Of a stretch of DNA of 64,000 bases, positions 52,545 through 62,300 are shown piece after piece (the first letter of the stretch is position 1; every line of letters starts with the position of its first letter). Made by a program: the position numbers and the translations under genes. Source of the DNA: an uncultured bacterium (GTDB lineage: Bacteria > Desulfobacterota > Binatia > HRBIN30 > CADEER01); the NCBI GenBank assembly GCA_902826395.1, contig CADEER010000003.1, positions 1 through 64,000 of the forward strand, written 5' to 3'. Under the pieces are notes generated by a model that did no database searches, was not told the DNA's origin, and saw nothing but the letters and a program-made list of their open reading frames with translations.

Positions 52545-53876
52545 ATGCTGGATGCGCGGCGGAGGAGAGGGGAGTCCCTCGACGCTGTTCGGAACGGACG
52601 GGGGTCGGGTTGGCTCCTGGTTGTTCTCCTCTCAACACTCGCTCCCCACGTTGCGACCGCCGGCGAGACTAGCACCGGACTCGCGGCCATCGCCAATCGA
52701 GTTACCGGCGCCCACCGCGTGACGCACGTGGTCGGCCGCGGCGAAAGCCTCGGTGCCATCCTCGGCCGGTATGGGGTCGGGCCCGCCGAGGTACAGCGGT
52801 GGTGGAAGGCGGCGCGGCCGAAGCGCGATCTGAGCAAGCTGACCGTCGGCCACAAGCTCGAGCTGTCTTTCGAGCAGGATCGCCTGGTGCGGCTCGGCTA
52901 CCACCTCGGGGAGTACGAGCGGTTGATCGTCGAGCAAGACTCGGCGCGCGGCCAGTTGAAGACCCGCGTGGACGAGCCGGACGTCATCATCGCTCCCGTG
53001 GGTGCCCGCGGTCGGGTCGAGAGATCCTTCTACGCGGCGGCCAAGGCGGCCGGGATACCCGAGTCGGTGATCTCCGACATGGTGGACGTGCTATCCGTGA
53101 AGATCGACTTCAACACCAAGGTGCGCCCCGGCGACCGTTTCCGGGTGCTCTATGAAGGTCGACACGACGACCGCGGTCGGGTTCTCAAAGCGGGCCGAGT
53201 GCTGGCAGCCGAGTACTACGGCGCCCACCAGTCAGTGGCGGCGTTTCTTTACCAGGACGAAGAGGGGCGCACCGCGTATGTCGATAAGGCAGGGCGCAGT
53301 CTCGACGACTCGCTGCTCCGCTACCCGCTCGAGTTCAACCGCATCAGCTCGACCTTCTCCTCGTCCCGCTTCCACCCGATTTTGAAGAAGCGTCGACCGC
53401 ACCTCGGGGTGGACTTTGCCGCGCCCACCGGGACCCCGATCCGAGCCATCGGCTCGGGTAAGGTGCGATGGGCGTCATGGAAGGGCGCGTTTGGTAATCA
53501 CGTCGAGATCGACCACGGCGGCGAGATGATCTCGGCGTACTCGCACCTGAGCCGGATCCATCCCGCGACGAGGGCGGGCCAGCAGGTCGAGCGCGGCCAG
53601 CTCATCGGTTGGGTCGGCACCACGGGTCGCTCCACCGGGCCGCATCTGCACTTCGCGATCTTCGAGAAGGGGCGTTACGTCAATCCGATGAACCCGCGTA
53701 AGTCGCCGACGGTGGCTCGGGTCGATCAACGCCGCTTCGCAAAGCAGCGCAACAACCTCAGCCAGCAATTGCGGGTGATGACGACCAACCACGAACCGCG
53801 GCGCAGTACCTCGCCGTTGGTACTGTCATCCCTCACCCAGGCCGAGCACCTCGAGCCGGGCTCCCTGACGTTCTGA
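52545..53876 (+). CDS. M23-family peptidoglycan endopeptidase with LysM-like N-terminal
   Basis: 443 residues. A signal peptide-like segment (GSGWLLVVLLSTLAPHVATA), a LysM/OapA-like region (VTHVVGRGESLGAILGRYGVGPAEVQRWW), a helical beta region and the M23 domain: HLGVDFAAP (His...Asp), VEIDHGGEMISAYSHLSR and GRSTGPHLHF (HxH) give all Zn ligands. Probably a periplasmic D,D- or L,D-endopeptidase active in growth. ATG 52545; an ATG at 52506 is possible. Close to MltG head to head, so both shape glycan and peptide bonds; a GDPD gene follows 4 bp later. Confidence 0.91.
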   Translation: MLDARRRRGESLDAVRNGRGSGWLLVVLLSTLAPHVATAGETSTGLAAIANRVTGAHRVTHVVGRGESLGAILGRYGVGPAEVQRWWKAARPKRDLSKLTVGHKLELSFEQDRLVRLGYHLGEYERLIVEQDSARGQLKTRVDEPDVIIAPVGARGRVERSFYAAAKAAGIPESVISDMVDVLSVKIDFNTKVRPGDRFRVLYEGRHDDRGRVLKAGRVLAAEYYGAHQSVAAFLYQDEEGRTAYVDKAGRSLDDSLLRYPLEFNRISSTFSSSRFHPILKKRRPHLGVDFAAPTGTPIRAIGSGKVRWASWKGAFGNHVEIDHGGEMISAYSHLSRIHPATRAGQQVERGQLIGWVGTTGRSTGPHLHFAIFEKGRYVNPMNPRKSPTVARVDQRRFAKQRNNLSQQLRVMTTNHEPRRSTSPLVLSSLTQAEHLEPGSLTF

Positions 53877-53880
53877 CGTC

Positions 53881-54678
53881 GTGAGCTACCTGGGGCCACC
53901 TCGGCCGCGGGTCTTCGGACATCGCGGAGCGGCGGCGCTGGCTCCGGAGAATACGCTTCCTTCGTTTGCTCTGGCTGCCCAACTGGGTGCCGATTTCCTC
54001 GAGCTGGACGTCCACGGCACTTCCGACGGCACCGTCATCGTGCTGCACGACGAGACGGTGGACCGGACGACGAGCGGCACTGGGATCGCGCGAGAGATGG
54101 CCTGGCGGGAGGTAGAACGACTCGATGCCGGTCATTGGTTCCGGTTCGGCTCTCGCGACGACAGCTTCCCATTCCGCGGCCAGGGCGTGCGGATTCCGAC
54201 GCTCGACGAGGTGCTGCGGGCGTTTCCCGCTCACCGATTCAACATTGAGATAAAGCAGGCAGCTCCGCCGATTGTCGACGAAGTGCTCGCATTGCTGCGT
54301 CGCGCCGGCGCCACCGCGAGGGCACTGCTGGCGGCGGAGGACGACGCAATCATGGCGAGCATTCGAGCCGCCGCCGGCGCGGAGATCGTGACCGGCAGCA
54401 GTGTTGGCGATGTAATGGCTTTCTTTGCCCACCTGGACGCCGGGACGTTGCCCGAGTACCAGCCGCCCGGCGTTGCCCTACAGATTCCCACCCGGATCCA
54501 CGATCGCGTTCTGGTCGACGAAAGCAGCGTCGCCGCCGCGCACGACAAAGGCCTCGAAATCCACGTCTGGACCATCAACGAGCTCGAGGAGATGGAGCGT
54601 CTGCTCGACCTGGGAGTCGACGGAATCATGTCCGACCAGCCGGGCCTGCTGGCGCGTGCGATCGCGCGCCGCTACTGA
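53881..54678 (+). CDS. Glycerophosphodiester phosphodiesterase (GDPD/UgpQ-like)
   Basis: 265 residues, GTG start 4 bp after the M23 stop. FGHRGAAALAPENTLPSF, FLELDVHGTSDGTVIVLHDETVDRTTSGTG, and the later FNIEIKQ and 'GLEIHVWTINELEEMERLLDLGVDGIMSDQP' match the PLC-like TIM barrel with the HRG...ENT, ELD and HD active residues. No signal peptide, so it is the cytoplasmic type, making glycerol 3-phosphate from phosphodiesters. Its operon partner is the M23 peptidase. Confidence 0.92.
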   Translation: MSYLGPPRPRVFGHRGAAALAPENTLPSFALAAQLGADFLELDVHGTSDGTVIVLHDETVDRTTSGTGIAREMAWREVERLDAGHWFRFGSRDDSFPFRGQGVRIPTLDEVLRAFPAHRFNIEIKQAAPPIVDEVLALLRRAGATARALLAAEDDAIMASIRAAAGAEIVTGSSVGDVMAFFAHLDAGTLPEYQPPGVALQIPTRIHDRVLVDESSVAAAHDKGLEIHVWTINELEEMERLLDLGVDGIMSDQPGLLARAIARRY

Positions 54679-54693
54679 GGCGGGCGCGTGGCC

Positions 54694-55266
54694 TCAGTGG
54701 ACCGAGTGTGTGCGCCCCTCGCCGCGGATCTCGGTTGCGAGATCCTTCAAGGCCTTGCGCAATTCCTTCGTATTCGCCCGCAAGGTGCCCTCGACCTCAC
54801 GCCGGCGCCTTCGATCGCCAGTCTGCAGCGTGGCCACATAGGCGGACTGCAGCTCCCGCCGCCTTCGCAACACGCGGTCGGCCGCCGCGAGGGACAGGAG
54901 GCCCACGTTCTCGCCGTGACGGCCATCGGACGCCACGAGGAAGCGGTTGAGGAGTCCGGTATGGTGACGCTCCACAGCCGACGCCATGCTGGCCGACTTT
55001 ACCGGCCTCGTGTAGACGGCGTCCGCGAAGCAGTCGAGCGCATCGCCTAGACGCCCTTCGCGTAGCGCGAGGTCGCCGAGCGCGGCGCGTTTCTCGCATC
55101 TCGCCAATCGGCCCTTCTCGAAGAACCCGGCGAGAGGGTCGACGGCCGCCTGCCAGAGCAAGCTCGCCAGATAGCCGAACACCGCCAATCCGGCGCAGCC
55201 CAAGGCTATGGCGAGGATCGCATTCAGCACGACTTCAGTGATGAGCGATTCGGATCGGCCGCGCAA
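54694..55266 (-). CDS. Membrane-anchored helical protein of unknown function
   Basis: About 190 residues from a TTG; a GTG at 55230 is an alternative start. One membrane helix (AILAIALGCAGLAVFGYLASLLWQAAV), then helix repeats (AALGDLALREGRLGDALDCFADAVYTRPVK), which recall a TPR pair, and a basic coiled tail. Convergent with the GDPD gene and divergent from the secreted protein at 55360. Function unknown. Confidence 0.5.
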   Translation of the reverse strand: MRGRSESLITEVVLNAILAIALGCAGLAVFGYLASLLWQAAVDPLAGFFEKGRLARCEKRAALGDLALREGRLGDALDCFADAVYTRPVKSASMASAVERHHTGLLNRFLVASDGRHGENVGLLSLAAADRVLRRRRELQSAYVATLQTGDRRRRREVEGTLRANTKELRKALKDLATEIRGEGRTHSVH

Positions 55267-55359
55267 CGCTGTCGCTAGCCCGCCAAAATTGACTTCCCGA
55301 CCGAGCCTCCGTAGGCTCGCGCGATAACCTCAGATGGACGGTACGGCGGAGGAAACGAG

Positions 55360-56160
55360 ATGGTGAAGCGATCGAGGCGCGTATCGCGGATGACAGCGCG
55401 AGCGGCGCTGCTTCTGCTGGCGACGACATCGGCGGCGCAGGCCGGCTGGATGATCGAATGGGAGAACACCCCGATCCGCAAAGCCGGGCGGCAGGACGGC
55501 GAGAAGGCGACTGCGTACATCCAGGGCAACAAAACCAGGATGGAGCAAGAGCACCTGACGACGCTGTACGATTACGATCAGGGCAAGTTCACCATCCTGA
55601 ATCCCAAGGCCGGATTTTTCTGGAGCGGCAGCGTCGAAGACTACGTCAAGTTGTCGACCAAGCGGCGCAACGAGGCGCTGCGCAAGCGGATGGGCACGGA
55701 GAAGGGCGACGAGGAAGCGCTGCCGACCGTTGATCCGTCGAAGTTGCCAGCCGTTGTCGTCGAACAGTCCGGTGAAACCCGCGAGATCGCCGGTCATGGC
55801 ACCGTGAAGTACGTCGTCAAGATCGGCGAGACCGTCTTTCAGGACTTGTGGATCGCCGAAGGGCTGAGCACCGCAGCAGATCTCGATCCGGACAAGGTGA
55901 TCAAGTACCAGCAGATGAGCAGCCGCGGCATGGTCGGAGCGTCGTCGGACGCCTACAACGCTCTCTACCGCAGTCCAGAGTATCGGGCTCTGCTCGACAA
56001 GGGAGTCGCTCTGGAGACGGTCACGTACCACTTGGCCGGAGGCTTCGAGCAACGCGCCCGCTCGATCCGCGAGACGGAAGTCGAACCGAGCAAGTTCTCG
56101 GTGCCCGAGGACTATCGCCGCGTTCGCCTCGACGACGTCTTTCAGGTGGAGAGCAAGTAG
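55360..56160 (+). CDS. Secreted protein with DUF4412-like fold
   Basis: 266 residues. ATG at 55360 with a strong GGAGGAAACGAG site; signal peptide (ARAALLLLATTSAAQA), mature start GWMIEWENTPIRKAG. The 'ATAYIQGNKTRMEQE...LYDYDQGKFTILNPKAGFFWSG' segment recalls periplasmic DUF4412 proteins, whose function is unknown. Later: KYVVKIGETVFQDLWIAEG. No metal site is visible. A single-gene unit. Confidence 0.65.
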   Translation: MVKRSRRVSRMTARAALLLLATTSAAQAGWMIEWENTPIRKAGRQDGEKATAYIQGNKTRMEQEHLTTLYDYDQGKFTILNPKAGFFWSGSVEDYVKLSTKRRNEALRKRMGTEKGDEEALPTVDPSKLPAVVVEQSGETREIAGHGTVKYVVKIGETVFQDLWIAEGLSTAADLDPDKVIKYQQMSSRGMVGASSDAYNALYRSPEYRALLDKGVALETVTYHLAGGFEQRARSIRETEVEPSKFSVPEDYRRVRLDDVFQVESK

Positions 56161-56220
56161 TAGGTCGGTGGGCGAGGCCGCGATCGAGCGAGCGCCGCCC
56201 GCTCGGTCGTCGCGACAGAC

Positions 56221-56592
56221 TTACTGAACGATCGCCGGACCGGGACGGTCGGCGCGCCGGATCTCCCGACGGGTTTCGTCGATCGGCAGCCGTCGCTCGT
56301 CGGGCCTTGCAGCTCGCTCGCCGACCAGATGGTTGGTCTTTTCGACCCTCTGCTTGAGCTCTAGCAGGATCTGCAGGTCGGACTTCATGCGCGACAGGGA
56401 CTCGATCAGGCGCTCGACCTCGCGCACAGCCGGCTCCAGTTCGGCGTTGTCGACCGACTGCAGGCCGCGCTGTAGCTGGTTGAACAACGTGACCAACGAC
56501 GCTGGATCCTCGACTCCCACCTGGGTCAGGCGGTTCTGCATCTTGCCGTAGAAGCACAACAGGTCATTCGCCTGCTTGCGCAGATCTTCCAT
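56221..56592 (-). CDS. Small coiled-coil protein of unknown function
   Basis: 123 residues, no signal peptide. ATG 56592 follows AAGGAG. It is almost all helix (EDLRKQANDLLCFYGKMQNRLTQVG, LEPAVREVERLIESLSRMKSDLQILLELKQRVEKT), with a basic disordered tail. It may be a structural or accessory protein; family not recognised. Confidence 0.5.
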   Translation of the reverse strand: MEDLRKQANDLLCFYGKMQNRLTQVGVEDPASLVTLFNQLQRGLQSVDNAELEPAVREVERLIESLSRMKSDLQILLELKQRVEKTNHLVGERAARPDERRLPIDETRREIRRADRPGPAIVQ

Positions 56593-56830
56593 GCATCACT
56601 CCTTCGTCACGGGTTGCTCCGTTGTCCGGATGCAAACCTCACCAACCTGAACGTCAGAGCGAGAATCGTGCCGAGGCGGAGTTGATCGCCCTGGCCTCGT
56701 TCACTCAGGGAATAGAGGTGGAGCGGACGTTCGAAAGGGGGCGGAAACGTCAGCCGCGTGACGATCCGCCATGCAAAGCGCAACCAGCGTGACGCTTCCC
56801 CAACCGGTGCGGGGCGAGATCGGGATCCGG

Positions 56831-57079
56831 TCAGTCGGGATCTTCGTCGAAGTGGGCGCGGATGATGCGGTCCTTGAGATACTCGAGCGTCCCGAGATCC
56901 TCGATGATCTCTCCGCCGGTATCGTAGAAGAAGATTTCGCCCTCGCGGTTGCGCCCCACGGCAACCAACCATTCGAGCTCGTCCCGATCCTTCAGCAGGT
57001 AGTTGATGGTCTCGGAGACGCCGCGCCCCGGCAGAATCGTGATCTTCGGCCGGTCGACGCCCTTCTTCTGTCTAGTCAT
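56831..57079 (-). CDS. Small hypothetical protein (82 aa)
   Basis: 82 residues, an alpha/beta protein with DRPKITILPGRGVSETINYLLKDRDELEWLVAVGRNREGEIFFYDTGGE and an acidic end. It may be a stand-alone fold; the start at 57079 is a guess. No function recognised. It lies upstream of the coiled-coil gene at 56221, in the same direction but 238 bp away. Confidence 0.5.
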   Translation of the reverse strand: MTRQKKGVDRPKITILPGRGVSETINYLLKDRDELEWLVAVGRNREGEIFFYDTGGEIIEDLGTLEYLKDRIIRAHFDEDPD

Positions 57080-57187
57080 TTCGCGCTCGCGCCTCCGGGC
57101 TCGCGTGCCCTCGTGGAGGTGCGGTCCCTTCCCAGGAATAGGCGGACGCTACAATAGGGGTCGAATGGCCGCAACACGAAGCCATCC

Positions 57188-58582
57188 CTACCGCAGGACG
57201 CAATGCACCACCGTTTCGACGTGATACGTGTGCGGAAACATGTCTACCGGGCGTGCCTCTACCAAGCGGTAATGATGCTTCAAGGTGGCGAGGTCTCGCG
57301 CGAGGGTGGCTGGATCGCACGATACATATACGAGTTGAGCCGGGCGCAGCGAGATGATTGCCGGCACGATCGCGGCCGCGCCGCTGCGCGGGGGATCGAG
57401 GAGTACGGTGTCGAATCGAGACCCTCGCCGAGCGTGTTCGGCAACGATCGTTTCGACGCGCCCCTCTTCGATGCGCCATCGTCCGGCGAAGGCCTCGGCG
57501 TTTCGGCGGGCGCTGCGGCATGACGCCGGCGACTGCTCGACCGCCGTCACCACAGCTCCGGCGGCTGCAAGCGCCGCCGAAAAGTTGCCTGCTCCGGCAT
57601 ACGCCTCGAGCACGGCCTTCCCTGCGGGCTCGCCGAACATGCGCAACACCAGGTCGAGGAGGGTGCGGTTGGCGGTCGGGTTGACCTGGGTGAAGCTGGT
57701 TGCGTCGACCGTCAGCGGCGGCATCGCCTCGAGATGAAGTTGTGCGTCCAGGTCTCCCCAGCGCTTCTCCCACCGGCGTCCGCGCAGGGAAATACCGGCG
57801 CATTCAGGTGTTGCGGCGAGCCACTCCAGGCACGCGGGCTCGTCGCTCGGCCGCCAATCTCCTTCCAGTTCCGCCGCAATGGCGAACGAATCGCGCCTTC
57901 TTTCCTCTCGGGGTGCATCCGAATCGCTCGCGACAGCGGGCGCGCGGTGCGTGGCAATAATCTCCACGCGTCGAATCCTGCCCGCCAGTAGTCGAACCAA
58001 ATCACGCGCGGCCGGCAGCGCATTGTCGGCGTCGGTCTCTGCGAGCGCGCAATGAGCAACCTCGACCAGCTCGTGTGTGCCGCCGACATAGAACCCCAGT
58101 CGATCACCGTCGGTGCGCAGCTTGAGCCGGCGCCGATAGCCGTAGACGCGCGGTGAGGGCAGGACCGGTGCGACATCGATGTCGATCCCGGCGATGCGCG
58201 AAAGCTGGTCGACGACGATCCGATGCTTCGCCGCCAACTGGCTTTCGTAGCGGAGGTGTTGCCACGGACATCCGCCGCATCGATCGACGATCGGGCAGGG
58301 CGGCGGAACGCGCCGATCGGAGGGTCGCTCGATGCTCGTGATCGCGGCGAAGGCGTGGTTGCGGTGCCGCTCACGGATCTGGACCTCTACCCGATCGCCG
58401 GGTGCTGCACCGCGCACGAAAAGTACGAGGCCTTCGTGCCGAGCGACAGCATGCGGTCCGTAAGCCATGCTCTCGACCTCGACGACGGCGCGATCGCTTG
58501 GATCGCCGGACGACGGCTGAGCGCCTGGCCCACGCGCGATCGGCGCACGACGCCTGCGCGCTGCACCGGCGGACGACGGCAT
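57188..58582 (-). CDS. rlmD: 23S rRNA (uracil-5-)-methyltransferase, RlmD/RumA type
   Basis: About 464 residues from the ATG at 58582 (a TTG at 58633 with AAGGGGA upstream is an alternative). An N-terminal basic tail, TRAM domain, four Cys for a [4Fe-4S] cluster (CPIVDRCGGCPWQHLRYE plus a later Cys near VEVAHC), and a SAM-dependent methyltransferase with EAYAGAGNFSAALA, LLDPPRSGA and YVSCDPATLARD containing the catalytic Cys. It methylates a uridine in 23S rRNA; specificity (1939 or another) is not provable by eye. Confidence 0.9.
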   Translation of the reverse strand: MPSSAGAARRRRAPIARGPGAQPSSGDPSDRAVVEVESMAYGPHAVARHEGLVLFVRGAAPGDRVEVQIRERHRNHAFAAITSIERPSDRRVPPPCPIVDRCGGCPWQHLRYESQLAAKHRIVVDQLSRIAGIDIDVAPVLPSPRVYGYRRRLKLRTDGDRLGFYVGGTHELVEVAHCALAETDADNALPAARDLVRLLAGRIRRVEIIATHRAPAVASDSDAPREERRRDSFAIAAELEGDWRPSDEPACLEWLAATPECAGISLRGRRWEKRWGDLDAQLHLEAMPPLTVDATSFTQVNPTANRTLLDLVLRMFGEPAGKAVLEAYAGAGNFSAALAAAGAVVTAVEQSPASCRSARRNAEAFAGRWRIEEGRVETIVAEHARRGSRFDTVLLDPPRSGAAAIVPAIISLRPAQLVYVSCDPATLARDLATLKHHYRLVEARPVDMFPHTYHVETVVHCVLR

Positions 58583-58844
58583 GGCGCGCCCACCCCGCTT
58601 GCGCTTGCGGTGCCTGTCCGGCGGCTCGCTCAACTCAAGTCCCCTTTGGCGTCAAACCAGGCCTCGACGCGCATCGTTCGTGTCTCGGAGTCTGCCAATA
58701 TCCGGGCCTCGCCCCACCGTTCGGCGGGATCCGCTGTCGGACGGGTGGTGTTCACCGAGCGCGTTATATCATTGATAGATCCCGAGATCAGGGAATGGCG
58801 GTCGAGCGGGCATTCGGCGCCGAACCGAGCTATGAGAGGTTGCG

Positions 58845-59336
58845 ATGAGTGAGCAAACGTCGGCGGTCGAGATGCATGTGCGGCGGGTTCGCCGCACCGA
58901 CCTTCACGATATCGTCGATCTGTTGAAAGCTGCTGATCGACCCCTCGCGGTCGATCGGGCCGGAGCCAAGCGGTTTCGCAACATCGTCGGTGACCTCGGT
59001 TGTGACTTCGACGTCACTGTTGCGCGGGAGAGGGTGTGTGGCTTCGTGCACATTACCTATGTGCGCGATCTGCTGCTCGGCAACCGAGCTCAGTTGATGG
59101 CACTGATCGGCGCGACTCAGGAGGTTCGTCAGATTCTGCTCGGGCGTGCCGTGCATCGAGCGCTGCGTCGCCGCTGTCGGGACGTCACCGTGTTGCCGAA
59201 TGCATGGGTTGCAATCGAGTCCCTGGACTTCACGGACGATTGGCGATCGGCCGACGGCTGCCGGCGCCTCGATCTGGAAGCAGGCAGGCGAAACGCGGCC
59301 ACGGGCGATTTGCCTGCCGGCCGCCAAACGTGCTGA
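58845..59336 (+). CDS. GNAT-like protein upstream of the pseudo-dehydrogenase
   Basis: 163 residues. The opening VRRVRRTDLHDIVDLLKAADRPLAVDRAGAKRFRNIV recalls GNAT acetyltransferases, with a central strand region CDFDVTVARERVCGFVHITYV; but the acetyl-CoA 'RxxGxG/A' loop is weak (VRQILLGRAVHRAL). A ribosome site GAGAGG precedes the ATG. It ends 12 bp before the large GDH-like gene and is probably co-transcribed. Function unproven. Confidence 0.6.
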   Translation: MSEQTSAVEMHVRRVRRTDLHDIVDLLKAADRPLAVDRAGAKRFRNIVGDLGCDFDVTVARERVCGFVHITYVRDLLLGNRAQLMALIGATQEVRQILLGRAVHRALRRRCRDVTVLPNAWVAIESLDFTDDWRSADGCRRLDLEAGRRNAATGDLPAGRQTC

Positions 59337-59348
59337 GGCTGAGGGAAG

Positions 59349-62300
59349 ATGCCTCGCTTCCAGAAGGCCCTGGCCCAACTGATGGGCCAGGAAGAGGGAC
59401 AGACCAAACCGCCGCGCGAGGCGCAGGACGGCTCCGGGACGATCATCTCCGAGCTGCGCACGCGTGTGTCCGCCGCCGAGCTCGAGCTGATCTCGCCCTT
59501 TGTGGGGCTGTTTCTGCAGAACACGCGTCTCCTCGAAGCGGTCATGCCAGCTTCGGAGGCGGCGAGTTTGACGCTCGGCGCGTGCCGCTTTCTCTGTGAC
59601 CGTCATACGTCGCCGCTGAGCCTGCGCGTCTATGTCCCGACCGTCTCCGAACACGGTTGGAGCTCCTCTCATGCCGTGTTGGAAGTCGCCACCGACGATC
59701 ATCCGGGATTGGTGACTTCGATTTGTGGTGTGGTCGAAGAACAGGGTGGCAAGATCGAGAACCTGCTCGGAGCGGCTGTCCACGTCGAACGCGACGAGAC
59801 GGGTCTGGCCCGATCGATCAAAGCCGCCGAGGGTGATTCGGACGAGCGCATCATGCATGCCCAGGTCAGTAGTGTCGGCAACCTGGCTGATCTCGAGAGC
59901 ACTCTGCGCCGCCATCTGGCGGCGCTCGGCCGGAGCCGACGGGAATCGGGTTCGCTCGGTGACGAGGTGCGCCGCCTCGCCGACCTCCTGCGAGACGGAA
60001 TGGGGTCGGATCGCGAGATGGTGGAGTTGCTCACGTGGCTGATGGACGGGCGTCTGAGCGTCGCGGGATTCGAGGAGATCGATGCGCGACAAGGTAGTTC
60101 GCTCCGATCTCTCGGGACTTACGCGGAGACCGCGGCGGGTTTGACTTCGACTCGTGAGGCGACCTCAAATCCAGACTCCCTTCTCGTCAAGACGCGTGCT
60201 CGCGATCCGCTGCACGCCGGCCAGTTTCTCGACGAGATCCGTGTCTGGCCGGCTGGGCCGGCCAGTGCCGATCCGCGTCTGTATCGGATCGCCGGGACGT
60301 TAGGGGCCGGGGTGTTTCGCGAACCCACCAGTGGAGTCCCCGTCGCGCGCGAGCTCTGGAGCAAGGTGAGTCGTCTCCTCGACGCGTCCGCGGATCGCGC
60401 CCGCATTGTCTTCGATCGCATTCCGCTGGACATCTTGCTCGGCACGACCGACGTCGAAGCCGCAGCGCTCGTCCGAGCGATCCTCGCGGCCGACGAGCAG
60501 CCGGGTGTCCGCATCGCCATTACCGCTGGATCGAAAGGTGCCGACACTTGCTTTGCAACCGTCATCGTCCCGCGGCAACAGTTGGCGCGCAGCGACGCGG
60601 AGCCGGTCGGGCAGCTGGTCCGCGAGCGCCTCGCGCCGGTGCTCGGGCGTCACTTCGTCAGTGACGATCTCGCCGTCGTTCGGCTGCACTATACGCTCGC
60701 CGCCGCCGCCCCGCGCCCCGAAGCCGTCGATGAAGCGGCGGTCGAGTTGCGCAGGTTGCTCGCCAGCTGGCGCGACGCGACTCCTGCTGAGAAACCCTTC
60801 ATCCCGGCGGATGCCGCACCGATCGCCGCTCCTCCCGTAGAAGGGGCGGCCGGGATCGAGTTGCCCGATGGCGTCGAGGTGCGGGCGGAGGGCGCTTCCG
60901 GAAGTCGCTTCGTAGTGCGCGTCGCCGCCGATCCGGCGGGGGGTGCCCTGAACGACATCTTGGTGACCCTTGGCCATCTCGGCCTGCGCATCGTCCAGCA
61001 CGAAGCCGCGCCGGCGACGTCCACCTCTTTGGGTGTTCTGGAAATTGCAGTCGAGGCTGATCGCGCGGCCGATCCTCACAGAATCGCGTCTTTGCTGCGC
61101 GAGGTTCGAGCAGGTGCGATTGTCGCCGACGCGCTCTTGTCGCTGTGCTGGCGAACCGGGCTCGACACTGCGACGGTCGACGTTCTGCGAGCCTTTTGCG
61201 CTCTGGCTGAAGCGCGGCGGGTGGCGGAGCGCGCCGTCGTGAGTCGAGCGCTCCTCGACAATCCGGATGCTGCGGAACACTTCGTGCGCGCTTTCGAGGT
61301 TCGCTTTGATCCAAGGCTACCGGTGGCGAACGATGGGCAGCGGCGCCGTGACTTCGAGGCCGCTCGGGAGCGCTTCGATGCTGCGACGACGTCGACAGGG
61401 CGCGCCTCGCGACGCGTCCTGCAACAACTCGGCGAGTTGCTCGCGGAATCGGTGCGCACTTCCTTCTTCTGCGGTGACCGCCGGCAGGCTGGACGAGCCA
61501 TCGCCCTCAAGCTGCGCAGCAGTCTTACGGCCGGGGCGCGCTACGAAACTTTCGTTTGTGCGCCAGGCTTCGAAGGCGTGCTGCTGCGCGGCGGACCTGC
61601 GGCGCGCGCTGTCCTTCTCTTGTGTGAGGAGTTTGCATCGCTTCATTCAAGGGCAGCGCGCGAGCTCGCGGAGCAGAGTTTGCGAGCTGGTCACGTTTCG
61701 ACAGATCCGGGCTGTGCGATTCTCGCCTTGAGGGGGGAGGGCGTGGCGAGGGAGGCTGCCGATCGCGCGCTGCGCGAATTCCTGGATACGCTGCTCGACG
61801 TCACCGACGATGTCGTCGACGGAGAGCTGCATCGCAACCCGGCGGTCGTCGTCCACGACGAAGCCGATTCCTACTTCGCGGTCGCGGTCGGTGAGCGACC
61901 CAGTGGTTGGGTTGAAGTCGCCCGTCGGGCCGTATTGGAGCGGCGATTCTGGATGGCCGACGCCGCGGTGGCGCGAGTCGACGAGCGAGTTGCCGCTGAG
62001 GGTGCGTGGTCGGGTCTCGAGACCCTGCTCACAGCGGCGGGCGGCCGGTCTCCGTCGGCGCCTCGAGACGGCGAGGCCGGAGGGGACGACATCCTCACCG
62101 TCGTCGCGATCGGATCGCCGCACGATCTCTACCTGCCCCCCGGCGTTCGATTGCTCGCGGCTTTCGACGATCACGAGATTTTCCTCGCGCCGGAGATCGA
62201 TGCAGCTAGCTGCGCGAAAGGTCTCGCCGAGCTGAGTCGCCGCGGCCGCTCCTCGTGGGCGGACTTTCCGGTCGACCTGCGTGGCCGCGGTGGTGCCGTG

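Noticed and set aside
52506-52545. TTGACA as a promoter of the M23 peptidase
   Set aside because: No -10 element at a workable distance, and the site lies next to or inside the possible start region.
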